A stretch of 64,000 nucleotides of DNA. Source: Clostridia bacterium (GTDB lineage Bacteria > Acidobacteriota > Terriglobia > Terriglobales > Acidobacteriaceae). A model generated the notes under the pieces. That model was not told where the DNA came from and searched no databases. It was given only the letters and a program-made list of their open reading frames with translations. Each line of letters begins with the position of its first letter. The stretch's first letter is position 1. Of the stretch, positions 36,936 through 45,759 are shown piece after piece. Both the position numbers and the translations under genes were made by a program. The stretch is from the NCBI GenBank assembly GCA_035561135.1, contig DATMYA010000071.1, forward strand, positions 142,041-206,040, given 5' to 3'.

Positions 36936-37874
36936 ATGGCCCTTCTTCGCATCGGATCCCGCGGCTCGCAACTAGCTCTCTGGCAAGCCAACCACATTTC
37001 CGCACTTCTTCGCGAGCATGGACACCAGGTTGAACTGGAGATCATCAAGACCACGGGCGATAAGATTACAGACGTCGCGCTCGCGAAAGTCGGCACCAAG
37101 GGCATGTTTACAAAAGAGATTGAGGAAGCACTCGCCGAAGGCCGCGTCGATCTCGCCGTTCACAGCTTGAAAGATCTTCCGACCGCGCTGCCTCCGGGTT
37201 TCGAAATCGCTGCCATTACGACGCGAGAAAATCCGCGCGACGCATTCCTCTCAGTCAAGTACGGGAGTTTGGAAGAACTGCCCAAAGGAGCGCGCGTCGG
37301 AACCAGCAGCCTTCGCCGACAGGCTCAACTCATGAAGGTGCGTCCCGACCTCGATATATTCCCGCTGCGCGGTAATGTAGATACTCGCGTACGGAAGCTT
37401 GAAGAGGGCGAGTACGACGCAATTATCCTCGCCGCTGCCGGCCTCTTCCGTCTCGACAAAACGCAACTTGTTCGCCAGGTTATCCGGCCGGAAGTTATGT
37501 GCCCGGCCGCCGGTCAGGGCGCGCTCGGCATAGAAATTCGCCTCGGCGACACCGTCATGCGCGACCACCTGAAGTTTCTTGATGATGCGGTTGCCCGCGC
37601 AACAACCACTGCAGAACGCGCGCTGCTGAATAAGCTTGGCGGTGGATGCCAGGTGCCCATCGGCGCTCATGCCATCATGGTGAATGGCATACTCACGCTC
37701 GTTGGCGTTTGCGCACGGCCAGACGGCACCACGGTTTTACGCGAGGTTCAGACGGGAACCGACGCAGTCGCACTCGGCGAGCGTGTGGGCGATACGCTGC
37801 TCGGCCGCGGCGCCGACCAGATTCTGCGTGAAGTCTACGGGGAAGCTGCCGTCGCCGTACCTCAACAGCCGTAG
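36936..37874 (+). CDS. hemC: Hydroxymethylbilane synthase (porphobilinogen deaminase)
   Basis: HemC polymerises four porphobilinogens. The 312-residue product starts '[16 protein letters not shown]' and has '[13 protein letters not shown]' with the catalytic Asp region and '[13 protein letters not shown]'. The dipyrromethane-cofactor Cys lies in '[17 protein letters not shown]'. I chose the ATG at 36936; longer in-frame starts run back inside hemA. It sits between hemA and hemD in the operon, and the C-terminus is normal. Confidence 0.96.
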   Translation: MALLRIGSRGSQLALWQANHISALLREHGHQVELEIIKTTGDKITDVALAKVGTKGMFTKEIEEALAEGRVDLAVHSLKDLPTALPPGFEIAAITTRENPRDAFLSVKYGSLEELPKGARVGTSSLRRQAQLMKVRPDLDIFPLRGNVDTRVRKLEEGEYDAIILAAAGLFRLDKTQLVRQVIRPEVMCPAAGQGALGIEIRLGDTVMRDHLKFLDDAVARATTTAERALLNKLGGGCQVPIGAHAIMVNGILTLVGVCARPDGTTVLREVQTGTDAVALGERVGDTLLGRGADQILREVYGEAAVAVPQQP

Positions 37875-37899
37875 CGTTCGCTGTCCAGGCAAATCACAA

Positions 37900-38757
37900 A
37901 TGCCAAGTTCCGCAACCACAACTCGAAAGGCCCCAACCGCACAGCCTCTCTCTGGCTGGCGCATCGTCGTTTCACGCGCAAAGAAACAGGCGAGCGCGCT
38001 TACGGACCTTCTTCGCGCAGAAGGTGCCGACGTCACAGAAATCCCTTTCATTGAAATCCGAGCACCGCGCTCGTTGAAGCCGCTGAACGATGCATTGAAG
38101 GTTCTTTCCGAATACGACTGGCTCATACTCACCAGCGTTAACGGCGTGGATGCGTTGGTCGAACGCATGCAGAAGCTCAATGTTTCAATGCGCGAACTTG
38201 CCCATCTACGGATTGCGGCCATTGGGCCTGCAACCAGGGCTGCCATTGAAAAGCACGGGCTTCGCGTCGCAGTCACTCCAAAAGAATATGTTGCCGAAGC
38301 TGTCGTCGATGCACTCGCGGAGAAAGTGAAAGGAAAGCGCGTGCTGCTTTGCCGCGCGAAAGTTGCTCGCGATGTCATCCCTCGCGAACTCCGCCGCGCC
38401 GGCGCATACCTCGATGTGGTGGAAGCCTACGAGACCGTTATTCCCAGTTCCTCACGCACGCGCCTCCGCGCAACACTTGCGGACCCGAAGCGGCGCCCTC
38501 ATGTCATGACATTCAGCAGTTCTTCAACCGTGCGCAATTACGTTGCACTGCTCGGTATACGCTCCGGCCAGTCGAAACTAATTCGCGGCCTCTACAACGC
38601 GTCCATCGGCCCCGTCACTTCCGACACACTCCGCGAATACGGTCTCGCCGTCGATGTCCAGGCCGAGGCGTATACGATTCCAGGCCTGGTCGAAGGCATC
38701 GTGAAGCTCGCGCAATCCAACCCGTTCAATTCGGCCCCGAATAAAGCCAAAAAGTAA
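37900..38757 (+). CDS. hemD: Uroporphyrinogen-III synthase
   Basis: HemD cyclises and inverts ring D of hydroxymethylbilane. The 285-residue product has two Rossmann-like lobes. Family motifs are 'WRIVVSRAKKQASALTDLL', 'WLILTSVNGVDALVE', 'RIAAIGPATRAAIEKHG' and 'MTFSSSSTVRNYVALL'. HemD is poorly conserved, but position after hemC and these motifs make the call safe. The ATG at 37900 is 25 bases after hemC. A small hairpin follows its stop. Confidence 0.92.
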   Translation: MPSSATTTRKAPTAQPLSGWRIVVSRAKKQASALTDLLRAEGADVTEIPFIEIRAPRSLKPLNDALKVLSEYDWLILTSVNGVDALVERMQKLNVSMRELAHLRIAAIGPATRAAIEKHGLRVAVTPKEYVAEAVVDALAEKVKGKRVLLCRAKVARDVIPRELRRAGAYLDVVEAYETVIPSSSRTRLRATLADPKRRPHVMTFSSSSTVRNYVALLGIRSGQSKLIRGLYNASIGPVTSDTLREYGLAVDVQAEAYTIPGLVEGIVKLAQSNPFNSAPNKAKK

Positions 38758-38785
38758 GGCGCACTTGAAAGCGCGCCTCATATTT
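38757..38785. terminator. Terminator-like hairpin between hemD and the S9 peptidase gene
   Basis: AGGCGC (38757-38762) pairs with GCGCCT (38773-38778) around ACTTGAAAGC, followed by CATATTTAG. It lies between convergent genes. Confidence 0.5.
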
Positions 38786-38802
38786 AGCTGTAGCCCAGCG
38801 TA

Positions 38803-40794
38803 TCAAAAAGCCACGGAACACCCGCATCCCGGGCTCGGAACATGTGACTTCAAGAAGTCCGACACACGCTTGTAAGCGTCAATCTGGTTCTCGACGCGGG
38901 CAAAGCCGTGGCCCTCATTCTCGTAGATTTTCAACTGAGCCACGCCTCCGCGCTTTTTCACCGCATCTGCCACCTGCTGCGCTTCGGTCTTGGGACACCG
39001 CGGATCGTTCCCGCCGGCCAGCAGCAGCAGCGGAGCCTTGATCTTTTCTACGAAGAAAATCGGTGAACGGTCTTCCCACAAGGCCTTGTTCTTAACCGGA
39101 TCTCCCATGAATTTGCGGTCATATTCCTGCAATGCCGGGTCTTCGTTCTCGAACTCCGTAAACCAGTTCACGAAGGGCACGATGGGCACACTCGCCGCCC
39201 ACAGTTCCGGAAACTTCGTCACTGCCATCATCGAGAGATATCCGCCATAGCTACCGCCCATCACGATCAGCTTCTTCGGATCGATGAATCCGGAGTTCTT
39301 AATGAACTCCGCCGCATCCACCACGTCCTGCAGTTCGCCGCCGCCCGCGTCCATCCGGTTCGCCTCGATGAAGTCTTTGCCATACCCGGTCGATCCGCGA
39401 TAGTTCGGTGCGATTACCACGTATCCCTGGTTCACCATGTACTGCACGATGCGATTGAAGCCGTTCATCGACTGCGCGGTCGGTCCGCCGTGTATGTACA
39501 CGATCGCCGGGTACTTCGCGTTGCGAATGATGTTGTTGGGAACGTACGCCCAAGCCGAGAGCGTCCACTTCCCATCCTTGCTCGGGTAGTGAACCAGGTA
39601 CGGCTCCACCATGTCCTCGGAGCGCAGACCGGCGACCATGGCATGAGTTACTTGGAGCGATGTGCGAGGCGCCATATCGTACACCCATACGTCATTCGGA
39701 GAGTCCGCTCCATTATGGTAGTAGAGCAGTCGCGAGCCGTCCTTTGTGAACGCCGACTCGGCACCGCCCAGGGAGTTCACGCCCTTCTTGATGGGCAGCG
39801 CCTCAGTCTTTTTTGTGGCGACGTCGTAAACGAAGATGTCGACGTTTCCGTCTACGTTCGCCGTCCACGTGGCCAGCTTGCCGTCTGGTGAAAACCCACC
39901 CGCCTCGATTTCCCACTTGTCCCGCGTCAGCCAAGCGATCTGCTTCGATGCGACGTCGAGCATTCCTACATTGTCGTAATCGTTCGCAGCGTCAGACGTA
40001 ATCAGCAGTTGCTTCGCATCCGGAGACCAATCCGCCACATGGTAGTTGTGCTCGCCGGTGTGCGGCGTTACGTTTTCCAGCTTGCCGGTCGCGACCTCGG
40101 CGACATAGATGTTCGAGTCCTTACCGTCAGCGCGACTCTGGTTGAAGGCGATCCATTTGCCATCCTTCGACCAGATCGGATTCGAGTTCGACCACTCGCG
40201 CGGTGTGTCTTTCGTGAGATGGACAGTCCGGCGGGTCTCCACGTCGATGATGTCCACCTCGGCGACGGGTGAGGTCTTCGGCTTCGTCGTGTAAACCAGG
40301 CGCTTTCCATCCGGCGACCACGCGGGGCTTTCTTCTGCCGTCTGTCGCGATGTCGTCAGGTTGACGACATCGCCGTTCATCGGCGAGACCACAAAGATTT
40401 CCCACATCTCATCGCCGTCGTAGTCGCTCATGTAGGCGATCCAGCGGCCATCAGGCGACCACGCAGGAGACATCTGGCGCTGATCGCTGATCGTCAACTG
40501 CGTGGGCCACCCGCCGGCGCCGGGGACCGTCCACACATTGCTTCGCCCGCTCATGTTGGAAACGAAGGCAATCTGCTTGCCGTCGGGCGACCAGGCAGTA
40601 CCCCCGATGGCCCGCGTCATGTACAGCTTCTCGATCAAGAAGCCCTGCAGGTCGGGCTTGTTCTTGCTTTCGAGCTTTTTAGGATCGGTGACCGCCTGCG
40701 GGGCAGGGAGCGTTTGCGACATCATCGACGAACTCATAAGTACCAAAATAACAAACAGTCGCACCACGCCGCTTCTGAAACAAAGACGGAACAT
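38803..40794 (-). CDS. S9-family prolyl oligopeptidase-type peptidase, exported
   Basis: A 663-residue serine peptidase with an N-terminal signal segment ('LFVILVLMSSSMMSQ'). A seven-bladed propeller (about 45-400) follows, with repeats such as 'GTAWSPDGKQIAFVSNMSG' and 'ESPAWSPDGKRLVY'. The C-terminal alpha/beta hydrolase (about 410-650) has the nucleophile Ser515 in GGSYGGY, the Asp in 'LLLAGGNDPRCPKTEA' and the His in 'YENEGHGFARVEN'. It belongs to the DPP4/acylaminoacyl-peptidase-like S9B/C group and probably acts on peptides in the periplasm. It is monocistronic, convergent with hemD. Confidence 0.9.
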   Translation of the reverse strand: MFRLCFRSGVVRLFVILVLMSSSMMSQTLPAPQAVTDPKKLESKNKPDLQGFLIEKLYMTRAIGGTAWSPDGKQIAFVSNMSGRSNVWTVPGAGGWPTQLTISDQRQMSPAWSPDGRWIAYMSDYDGDEMWEIFVVSPMNGDVVNLTTSRQTAEESPAWSPDGKRLVYTTKPKTSPVAEVDIIDVETRRTVHLTKDTPREWSNSNPIWSKDGKWIAFNQSRADGKDSNIYVAEVATGKLENVTPHTGEHNYHVADWSPDAKQLLITSDAANDYDNVGMLDVASKQIAWLTRDKWEIEAGGFSPDGKLATWTANVDGNVDIFVYDVATKKTEALPIKKGVNSLGGAESAFTKDGSRLLYYHNGADSPNDVWVYDMAPRTSLQVTHAMVAGLRSEDMVEPYLVHYPSKDGKWTLSAWAYVPNNIIRNAKYPAIVYIHGGPTAQSMNGFNRIVQYMVNQGYVVIAPNYRGSTGYGKDFIEANRMDAGGGELQDVVDAAEFIKNSGFIDPKKLIVMGGSYGGYLSMMAVTKFPELWAASVPIVPFVNWFTEFENEDPALQEYDRKFMGDPVKNKALWEDRSPIFFVEKIKAPLLLLAGGNDPRCPKTEAQQVADAVKKRGGVAQLKIYENEGHGFARVENQIDAYKRVSDFLKSHVPSPGCGCSVAF

Positions 40795-41028
40795 GTCCTC
40801 GTATCTCCTATTGGAATTCCCACAGCATACCCCACGCTTTCGCGCACGCCAACTCGCTTCGGACCCGTACGTTTGGGCAGTTGCGAATGGTTACTTAGGT
40901 GGGTACTGACGGGTGCCGAAATTTTGTCTTGTCGTGATAGCCTTCGTGTGCCTCCCTCAGGGGCTTCCGATAACAGGTTCCGCTTAGTCAGTGCAAGCTC
41001 GCGAATATGCGTGCTCTGGAGGTGGCAG

Positions 41029-41932
41029 GTGGCAACTCGACTTTCACGTCTGTCCGAAATCAACAAAGAGTGGTGGATCGTGCTTTCGCTCCTGTTGATT
41101 TCGGCACTGTTGAATACCTTCGGCGCATTCAACCAGATGCTGCTGTTTCTATATGTACTGCCAACGCTGTTCTCGGCCTATTTCATGGGACGCCGCCATG
41201 CGACGCTGACGGCCTGCGCCAGCGTTTTCATCGTTGTCGGTGGCATCTTCATTCGCGATACGCTGATGGGCGGCTACAGCCGAATGCCTCTTCCGATAGA
41301 CGCCTGGTCGCGGATCACCATTTGGGGCGGCCTGTTGGTCGTGTTTGCCTATGCGACGGGAAGCCTGTTTCGCGAGATGCACGAGATGTATCGCGGATTC
41401 ATTCAGCTTCTGCGCTACTTCCTCACACGTGACGCCGCTTCGCATGATCATCTTCGGCGTGTCGCCTATTACACCGGCGTCATCGCCGAAGAGTTGGGAC
41501 TCAATCGCGAGCAGATTGAGGATGCGCGTGGCGCGGGCGCTGTTGAGCGATCTTCGTTCTTTCAACCTGAACGAGGACATGCTGCGCAAGGTTGCGCGCC
41601 TCAGCGCATCTGCCGAGGAAGATGGTATTCGCCGCTCATCCAGTCACGATTCGGAAGACTTCGCCCAGTTAAGACGGGTGTTGCCGATCGCCTTGCGTCC
41701 GGCAGGAGCAGCGAGCGCGCTCCCAATAGAGGCCCAGGTGCTTGCCGTTGCCGAGGAATTCGACTTGCTGACGCACGATGTAGACCGGCGTTCCGCACTC
41801 TCACCTGCGGTCGCCAGGACCTTGATCGCACGCGGTGCAGGGGCGAAATTCGAACCCGCCGTGGTGGACGCCTTTCTCACGGTCTTCGACGCCGGAAAGA
41901 TCGTCTCTTTGCAGAAGGCGGCGCAGGACTAG
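41029..41932 (+). pseudogene. Membrane HD-domain (HD-GYP-like) protein interrupted by a frameshift
   Basis: From a GTG at 41029 (GGAGG 8 bases upstream) one frame encodes four membrane helices (about residues 15-115). An HD-like start follows, 'SHDHLRRVAYYTGVIAEELG'. Around 41535-41537 (GGG) the coding signal moves to the next frame, which continues naturally as 'ALLSDLRSFNLNEDMLRKVA' to a TAG at 41930-41932. Removing one G restores a single 300-residue protein. Even repaired, the metal site is degenerate (LLSD where HD-GYP has LLHD) and no GYP motif is seen. It is either a real pseudogene, a sequencing error, or programmed shifting. Confidence 0.7.
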
Positions 41933-41953
41933 GGCTTTCAGACAAGCCGTCGC

Positions 41954-42826
41954 TCAGGGCTGTGCTGTGCGATGGATGTCGACCGTGCTCCATGTCTTAT
42001 CAGCTGCATGGCACAGGTTTTCCAATGGGCAACCGGCGCACTTCGGTTGCCGCGCCACGCATAACGAGCGTCCGTGGTGGATGAGCTGGTGCGCGAAGTC
42101 GATCCACTTGTCGCGCGGTATCACCTTCATCAGGTCCTGCTCGATCCTGGGAGGGTCGTCATTCGCCGTTAGTTCGAGGCGGCGCGAAATCCGGAGTACG
42201 TGCGTATCGACCACCACGCCTTCGGCTTTGCCGAACCACGATCCAAGCACCACGTTCGCAGTCTTGCGAGCAACGCCAGGAAGCGAAAGAAGCGCATCCA
42301 TGTCATCCGGCACGACACCGTGGTACTCGTTAACCAGTCTTCTCGCTGCACCGACAATGGACTTCGCCTTGTTGCGGAAGAAGCCGGTCGACTTGATGTC
42401 CGGCTCCAGTTGTTCCGGTTCCAGCGCAGCAAAAGCCTGCGGAGTCGGATACTTCTTGAAAAGGGCGGGCGTGACCATGTTCACTCGCACGTCCGTACAC
42501 TGCGCCGACAGGATCGTTGCAACCGTCAGCTCCCAGGCATTCGAGTGCGTCAGCGCACACTTCACATTCGGGTAGGCTCCGTCCAGCCGCTTCAGAATCT
42601 CGCCAATGCGTTCCGGCGCGAGTGGATTGTAACCATCTGCCCGCCTCGCAGCGTCGCTCGAAATCGCCGTTGACGGCTTTTTTGCGGGCTTCTTGAGCGA
42701 CTTAGCGGCTGTATTTGCCGGCTGTTTCCCGGCACGCGCAAGCAGCTTCTCTCCGCCGCGCACCGGTTTGGTGCCCACCTGCTTGCCACTTTTCGAGGGT
42801 TGCCGAGTTTCCATTCCGCGCGCCAT
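41954..42826 (-). CDS. nth: Endonuclease III (Nth) with basic N-terminal extension
   Basis: A DNA glycosylase/AP lyase for oxidised pyrimidines. The 290-residue product has a Lys/Ala-rich, probably disordered N-terminal extension of about 65 residues, absent in E. coli Nth. The HhH-GPD fold follows, with catalytic Lys in 'LSLPGVARKTANVVLG' and Asp in 'VVVDTHVLRISRRL'. The [4Fe-4S] loop C-x6-C-x2-C-x5-C lies in 'CVARQPKCAGCPLENLC'. The ATG at 42826 overlaps the stop of the upstream chlorite-dismutase-like gene (TAATG). A GTG at 42871 is possible but buried in that gene. Confidence 0.93.
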   Translation of the reverse strand: MARGMETRQPSKSGKQVGTKPVRGGEKLLARAGKQPANTAAKSLKKPAKKPSTAISSDAARRADGYNPLAPERIGEILKRLDGAYPNVKCALTHSNAWELTVATILSAQCTDVRVNMVTPALFKKYPTPQAFAALEPEQLEPDIKSTGFFRNKAKSIVGAARRLVNEYHGVVPDDMDALLSLPGVARKTANVVLGSWFGKAEGVVVDTHVLRISRRLELTANDDPPRIEQDLMKVIPRDKWIDFAHQLIHHGRSLCVARQPKCAGCPLENLCHAADKTWSTVDIHRTAQP

Positions 42827-43527
42827 TAGCCAATTTTCTCCAGCATTTCTTCGATCGTTGCGCGCACGCACGTGAAGTTCGGCGTATCGCGCTGAACATA
42901 GGTGCTCGAATCGCTCTCGCGTAAGCGCAATACACGCTCTAACATTTCGCTTGGCTCATCCGTTTCGACCGTGATGACAAAATCCTGGTCGTCGAGTCCG
43001 AACGAGTACATGACATTCGCGTGCGCCTTCGTGAACTCATGTCCCGCCCTGGTCAATTCGTGCACCATGCGCTCACGTTCCTCAAAGGGAAGTACGTACC
43101 AATTACGCGTCCGCACCATCGGAAAGACAAACAGGTACTTGCATCCTCCCGGCTTCAGCATGGCCGGAAGCTCGCTGTGCTGCCCGCGATCACTGCCAAT
43201 CATGTATTTCGAACGTCGCGTCATGGACAGGTATGAATAGGGCTTCTGGATGTATCCGCCGAGATGCGTGCGCAGCAGATGGGCTGACATTTCCTGCAAC
43301 TCGTCGAGCGAGTACGCGATGCGCCACAGCAGGAAGTCGCAATCCGCGCGAAGCCCGACGAGCGAATAGCCGAGAACTCCTACCTGCTCGCTCCAGCGCC
43401 GTATGACTTCGGCGAACTCGCGCCGGTGTTCGGCGCGTTCAACCTGCGGAAGCCGTCGCCATTCGGGGCTGACGCGGTAAAAGGAAAAGCTGACGAATTG
43501 CCGGCGATTTTCTTTCGAAGGCGTCAT
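42826..43527 (-). CDS. Chlorite-dismutase-family paralogue lacking the coproheme-decarboxylase residues
   Basis: A 233-residue protein of the Cld/HemQ family. The N-terminal half starts 'FVSFSFYRVSPEWRRLPQ', and the C-terminal half has 'YLFVFPMVRTRNWYVLPFEE' and 'YSFGLDDQDFVITVETDEP'. Aligned by eye to the neighbouring HemQ, the Tyr of 'FYPM' is Phe135 here and the proximal heme His is Leu158. It is therefore unlikely to decarboxylate coproheme and may not bind heme in the usual way. I chose the ATG at 43527; upstream in-frame sequence is unlike the family. It is coupled to nth through TAATG and divergent from hemQ. Function unknown. Confidence 0.8.
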   Translation of the reverse strand: MTPSKENRRQFVSFSFYRVSPEWRRLPQVERAEHRREFAEVIRRWSEQVGVLGYSLVGLRADCDFLLWRIAYSLDELQEMSAHLLRTHLGGYIQKPYSYLSMTRRSKYMIGSDRGQHSELPAMLKPGGCKYLFVFPMVRTRNWYVLPFEERERMVHELTRAGHEFTKAHANVMYSFGLDDQDFVITVETDEPSEMLERVLRLRESDSSTYVQRDTPNFTCVRATIEEMLEKIG

Positions 43528-43686
43528 GTCTTGAGATCTCGCGCAGTTCAGGCGCCTGCGCCTGAGCCAGTTACCGAAGATGGTAACAGGAACGCCGGAC
43601 ACGCGCATTTCCTCAAGCTCTGCACGCATTCCCGCTGCTCAGATTACAATGGAGATTCTGCCGCAGTATCACATACGGGAGTGACG

Positions 43687-44538
43687 ATGAATTCCAGACA
43701 CGCCGCCGCGCCCAGCGCGAGCGCCGAAGCACCAGCAGTTCCGCTCACACTTGAAGGCTCAAGCGTGCTGCACCAGATGATGCGTTTCCGCTGGGCCGAG
43801 TGGCGCAGGCTCACCGCTGCCGAGCGAAGCGATATTCTGCGCGAACTCAATGCCGTCTTCGGAGAGGCTGAGGCCGAAGGCGCTTCCGGTATCTTCTCGC
43901 TGCTCGGGCATAAGGGCGATCTGATGTTCGTGCACTTCCGCAAGACGCTCGACGAACTGAATGCTGCGCAATTGAAACTGAACAGCCTTCGCATACAGGA
44001 GTTTCTAGAGCCTGCATCGTCCTACGTATCTGTCGTTGAACTCAGCTTGCACGATTCGTCTGTAAAGCTCTATGCCTCTCTCAGCGAGCGCGGCGTCGTC
44101 CCGCATTCGGAAGAGTGGAATCGGGAGGTACAGGAAACCGTGGAGCGGCAGCAGCATGCGATGAGCCCACGACTGTTCCCCAAAATTCCCGACCAGCGCT
44201 ACATCTGCTTCTATCCGATGGATCGGCGTCGGGGCGAGCACAAGAACTGGTACACGCTTCCGATCGATGAGCGGCAAAGGCAGATGGATCTGCACGGCAT
44301 GATCGGACGCCGCTACGCTGGACGCGTTCAGCAAATTATCTCCGGCTCCATCGGTTATGACGACTGGGAATGGGGCGTGGATCTTTTCGGCAACGACCCC
44401 GTCGTGTTCAAAAAGCTCATCTACGAAATGCGCTTCGACGAGGTTAGCGGCGTCTACTCCAATTTCGGCACATTCTATATCGGAGTCAGGGTCAGGCTGG
44501 AACGGTTGGGCGATCTTTTTGAGGGGAAAGTCGCGTAA
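43687..44538 (+). CDS. hemQ: Coproheme decarboxylase (HemQ/ChdC)
   Basis: HemQ converts iron-coproporphyrin III to heme b in the coproporphyrin-dependent pathway. The 283-residue product has all the hallmarks: Tyr176 in 'YICFYPMDRRRG', 'NWYTLPIDERQRQMDLHG' with proximal His203, 'ISGSIGYDDWEWGVDLF' and 'LIYEMRFDEVSGVYSNFG'. An N-terminal Ala/Pro-rich leader of about 25 residues precedes the fold. I chose the ATG at 43687; a GTG two codons earlier is possible. It lies 6 kb from hemACD and head-to-head with the degenerate paralogue, sharing a short upstream region. Confidence 0.92.
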   Translation: MNSRHAAAPSASAEAPAVPLTLEGSSVLHQMMRFRWAEWRRLTAAERSDILRELNAVFGEAEAEGASGIFSLLGHKGDLMFVHFRKTLDELNAAQLKLNSLRIQEFLEPASSYVSVVELSLHDSSVKLYASLSERGVVPHSEEWNREVQETVERQQHAMSPRLFPKIPDQRYICFYPMDRRRGEHKNWYTLPIDERQRQMDLHGMIGRRYAGRVQQIISGSIGYDDWEWGVDLFGNDPVVFKKLIYEMRFDEVSGVYSNFGTFYIGVRVRLERLGDLFEGKVA

Positions 44539-44595
44539 TGACGCTTCAGTAAGATTCGAATTACCAGATTCGCGATTACAAATTACACTCATTCT

Positions 44596-44823
44596 ATGGC
44601 CGTAAAAGCTCTGCAACTCGGACAAGTGTGGCGGCACGACGACAGCGGCCAGAACTTCCTGGTCACCAAGCTCTACAACGAAGTGTTCACGCAATATGCG
44701 ATCCTCCGCCGCGCGGATGCTTCGGCTGCCACGGCAGAGTCGACTCGCGTAAAGGTATCCAAGAGCGCGGAGGGAGCGACACTCCCCGGTTACACATTTA
44801 CCCAGGACAGCGAGAGCTTCTGA
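44596..44823 (+). CDS. Small conserved hypothetical protein, 75 aa
   Basis: The product starts 'MAVKALQLGQVWRHDDSGQN' and looks like a small beta-barrel-type protein, ending 'GYTFTQDSESF'. There is no signal or membrane segment. It is 57 bases after hemQ and 51 bases before the DedA gene on the same strand, so it may be co-transcribed. I do not recognise the family. The support is its position in a tightly packed direction and a plausible composition. Confidence 0.6.
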   Translation: MAVKALQLGQVWRHDDSGQNFLVTKLYNEVFTQYAILRRADASAATAESTRVKVSKSAEGATLPGYTFTQDSESF

Positions 44824-44874
44824 CCTGGAATCTGATATTTCGTTGCGGCTCGCAACAAGCTACCCATACATATC

Positions 44875-45543
44875 ATGATCGCGAAACTGATTGAAACGCT
44901 TGGCGCATTTGTAATCTGGGGCATCTCAGCGACGGGCTATCTCGGCATCGTGCTGATGATGGCCATCGAGTCGGCATGCATTCCACTGCCGTCGGAAATC
45001 ATCATGCCGTTTTCGGGCTACCTGGTCTACACAGGGCGCTTTAGCTCGCTTTGGATGGTGGCAACCTTGGGCGCGATCGGTTGCAATGTCGGTTCAGTGC
45101 TCGCATACGAAATCGGCTACTACGGCGGGCGACCGCTTGTTGAGCGGTGGGGACGGTACATCCTGCTCAACATGCACGACCTCGACATGTCGGAGCGCTT
45201 CTTCGCCAAATACGGAGATGTCACCGTTTTCGTGGCGCGCCTGCTCCCCGTCGTGCGGACGTTCATCGCGCTGCCCGCTGGTATCGCGCGCATGCCGCGC
45301 GTCCGCTTCCACGTTTACACGTTTCTTGGTTCGTGGCCATGGTGTTACATGCTCGCCTACGTCGGCCTAAAGCTTGGCGAAAGCTGGAACACCAACCCAG
45401 CGCTAAAGACCTGGTTCCATCGCTTTGACGCCGTGATCGGCGGCATCCTGATCTTGGGCGTGATCTGGTTCGTGTGGTCGCATTGGCAGCACCGCGCACG
45501 CGCCGCGAACGTCAAGGAAAAGGACATGGTCACGGAACGGTAG
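44875..45543 (+). CDS. DedA-family membrane protein
   Basis: A 222-residue inner-membrane protein. DedA/SNARE-associated family motifs are 'GYLGIVLMMAIESACIPLPS' at the N-terminus, 'SEIIMPFSGYL', 'RFFAKYGDVTVFVARLLPVV' and 'RTFIALPAGIARMPRVRF'. The conserved Arg-x(n)-Pro-Gly region reads ALPAG here. DedA proteins act in membrane homeostasis and, as recently shown for several members, in undecaprenyl phosphate or lipid flipping. The specific substrate here is unknown. It is followed by a terminator-like hairpin. Confidence 0.9.
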   Translation: MIAKLIETLGAFVIWGISATGYLGIVLMMAIESACIPLPSEIIMPFSGYLVYTGRFSSLWMVATLGAIGCNVGSVLAYEIGYYGGRPLVERWGRYILLNMHDLDMSERFFAKYGDVTVFVARLLPVVRTFIALPAGIARMPRVRFHVYTFLGSWPWCYMLAYVGLKLGESWNTNPALKTWFHRFDAVIGGILILGVIWFVWSHWQHRARAANVKEKDMVTER

Positions 45544-45617
45544 CCAAGCTACCGGGAACGTCATGTTGAGAGGAGCACTCGTATTTCGGGCGCGTAGTCG
45601 AAACATTTTGTGCGTGA

Positions 45618-45650
45618 GGCCGTCCGATTCGGGCGGCCCATTTGTTTGGT
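45618..45650 (+). terminator. Terminator-like hairpin after dedA
   Basis: GGCCGTCC pairs with GGGCGGCC around GATTC (one G-T pair), followed by CATTTGTTTGG. It is plausible for the dedA transcript. Confidence 0.5.
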
Positions 45651-45670
45651 TGCAAATTCCAGCTAGCTGG

Positions 45671-45715
45671 CAAGAGGGATCCTTCGACTCAGGCTTACGC
45701 CCTCGCTCCAGGAGA
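45671..45715 (-). repeat. Short dispersed repeat, copy 4 (inverted)
   Basis: Read on the minus strand it gives 'ctcctggagcgagggcgtaa' then 'gcctgagtcgaaggatccct', sharing 'cctgag..tcgaaggatc' with the other copies. It lies between dedA and rdgB. Confidence 0.45.
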
Positions 45716-45759
45716 ACAGATTTTTTCTCAGTAGCTTGTCGGCTGAGCGACTCGGTAGC

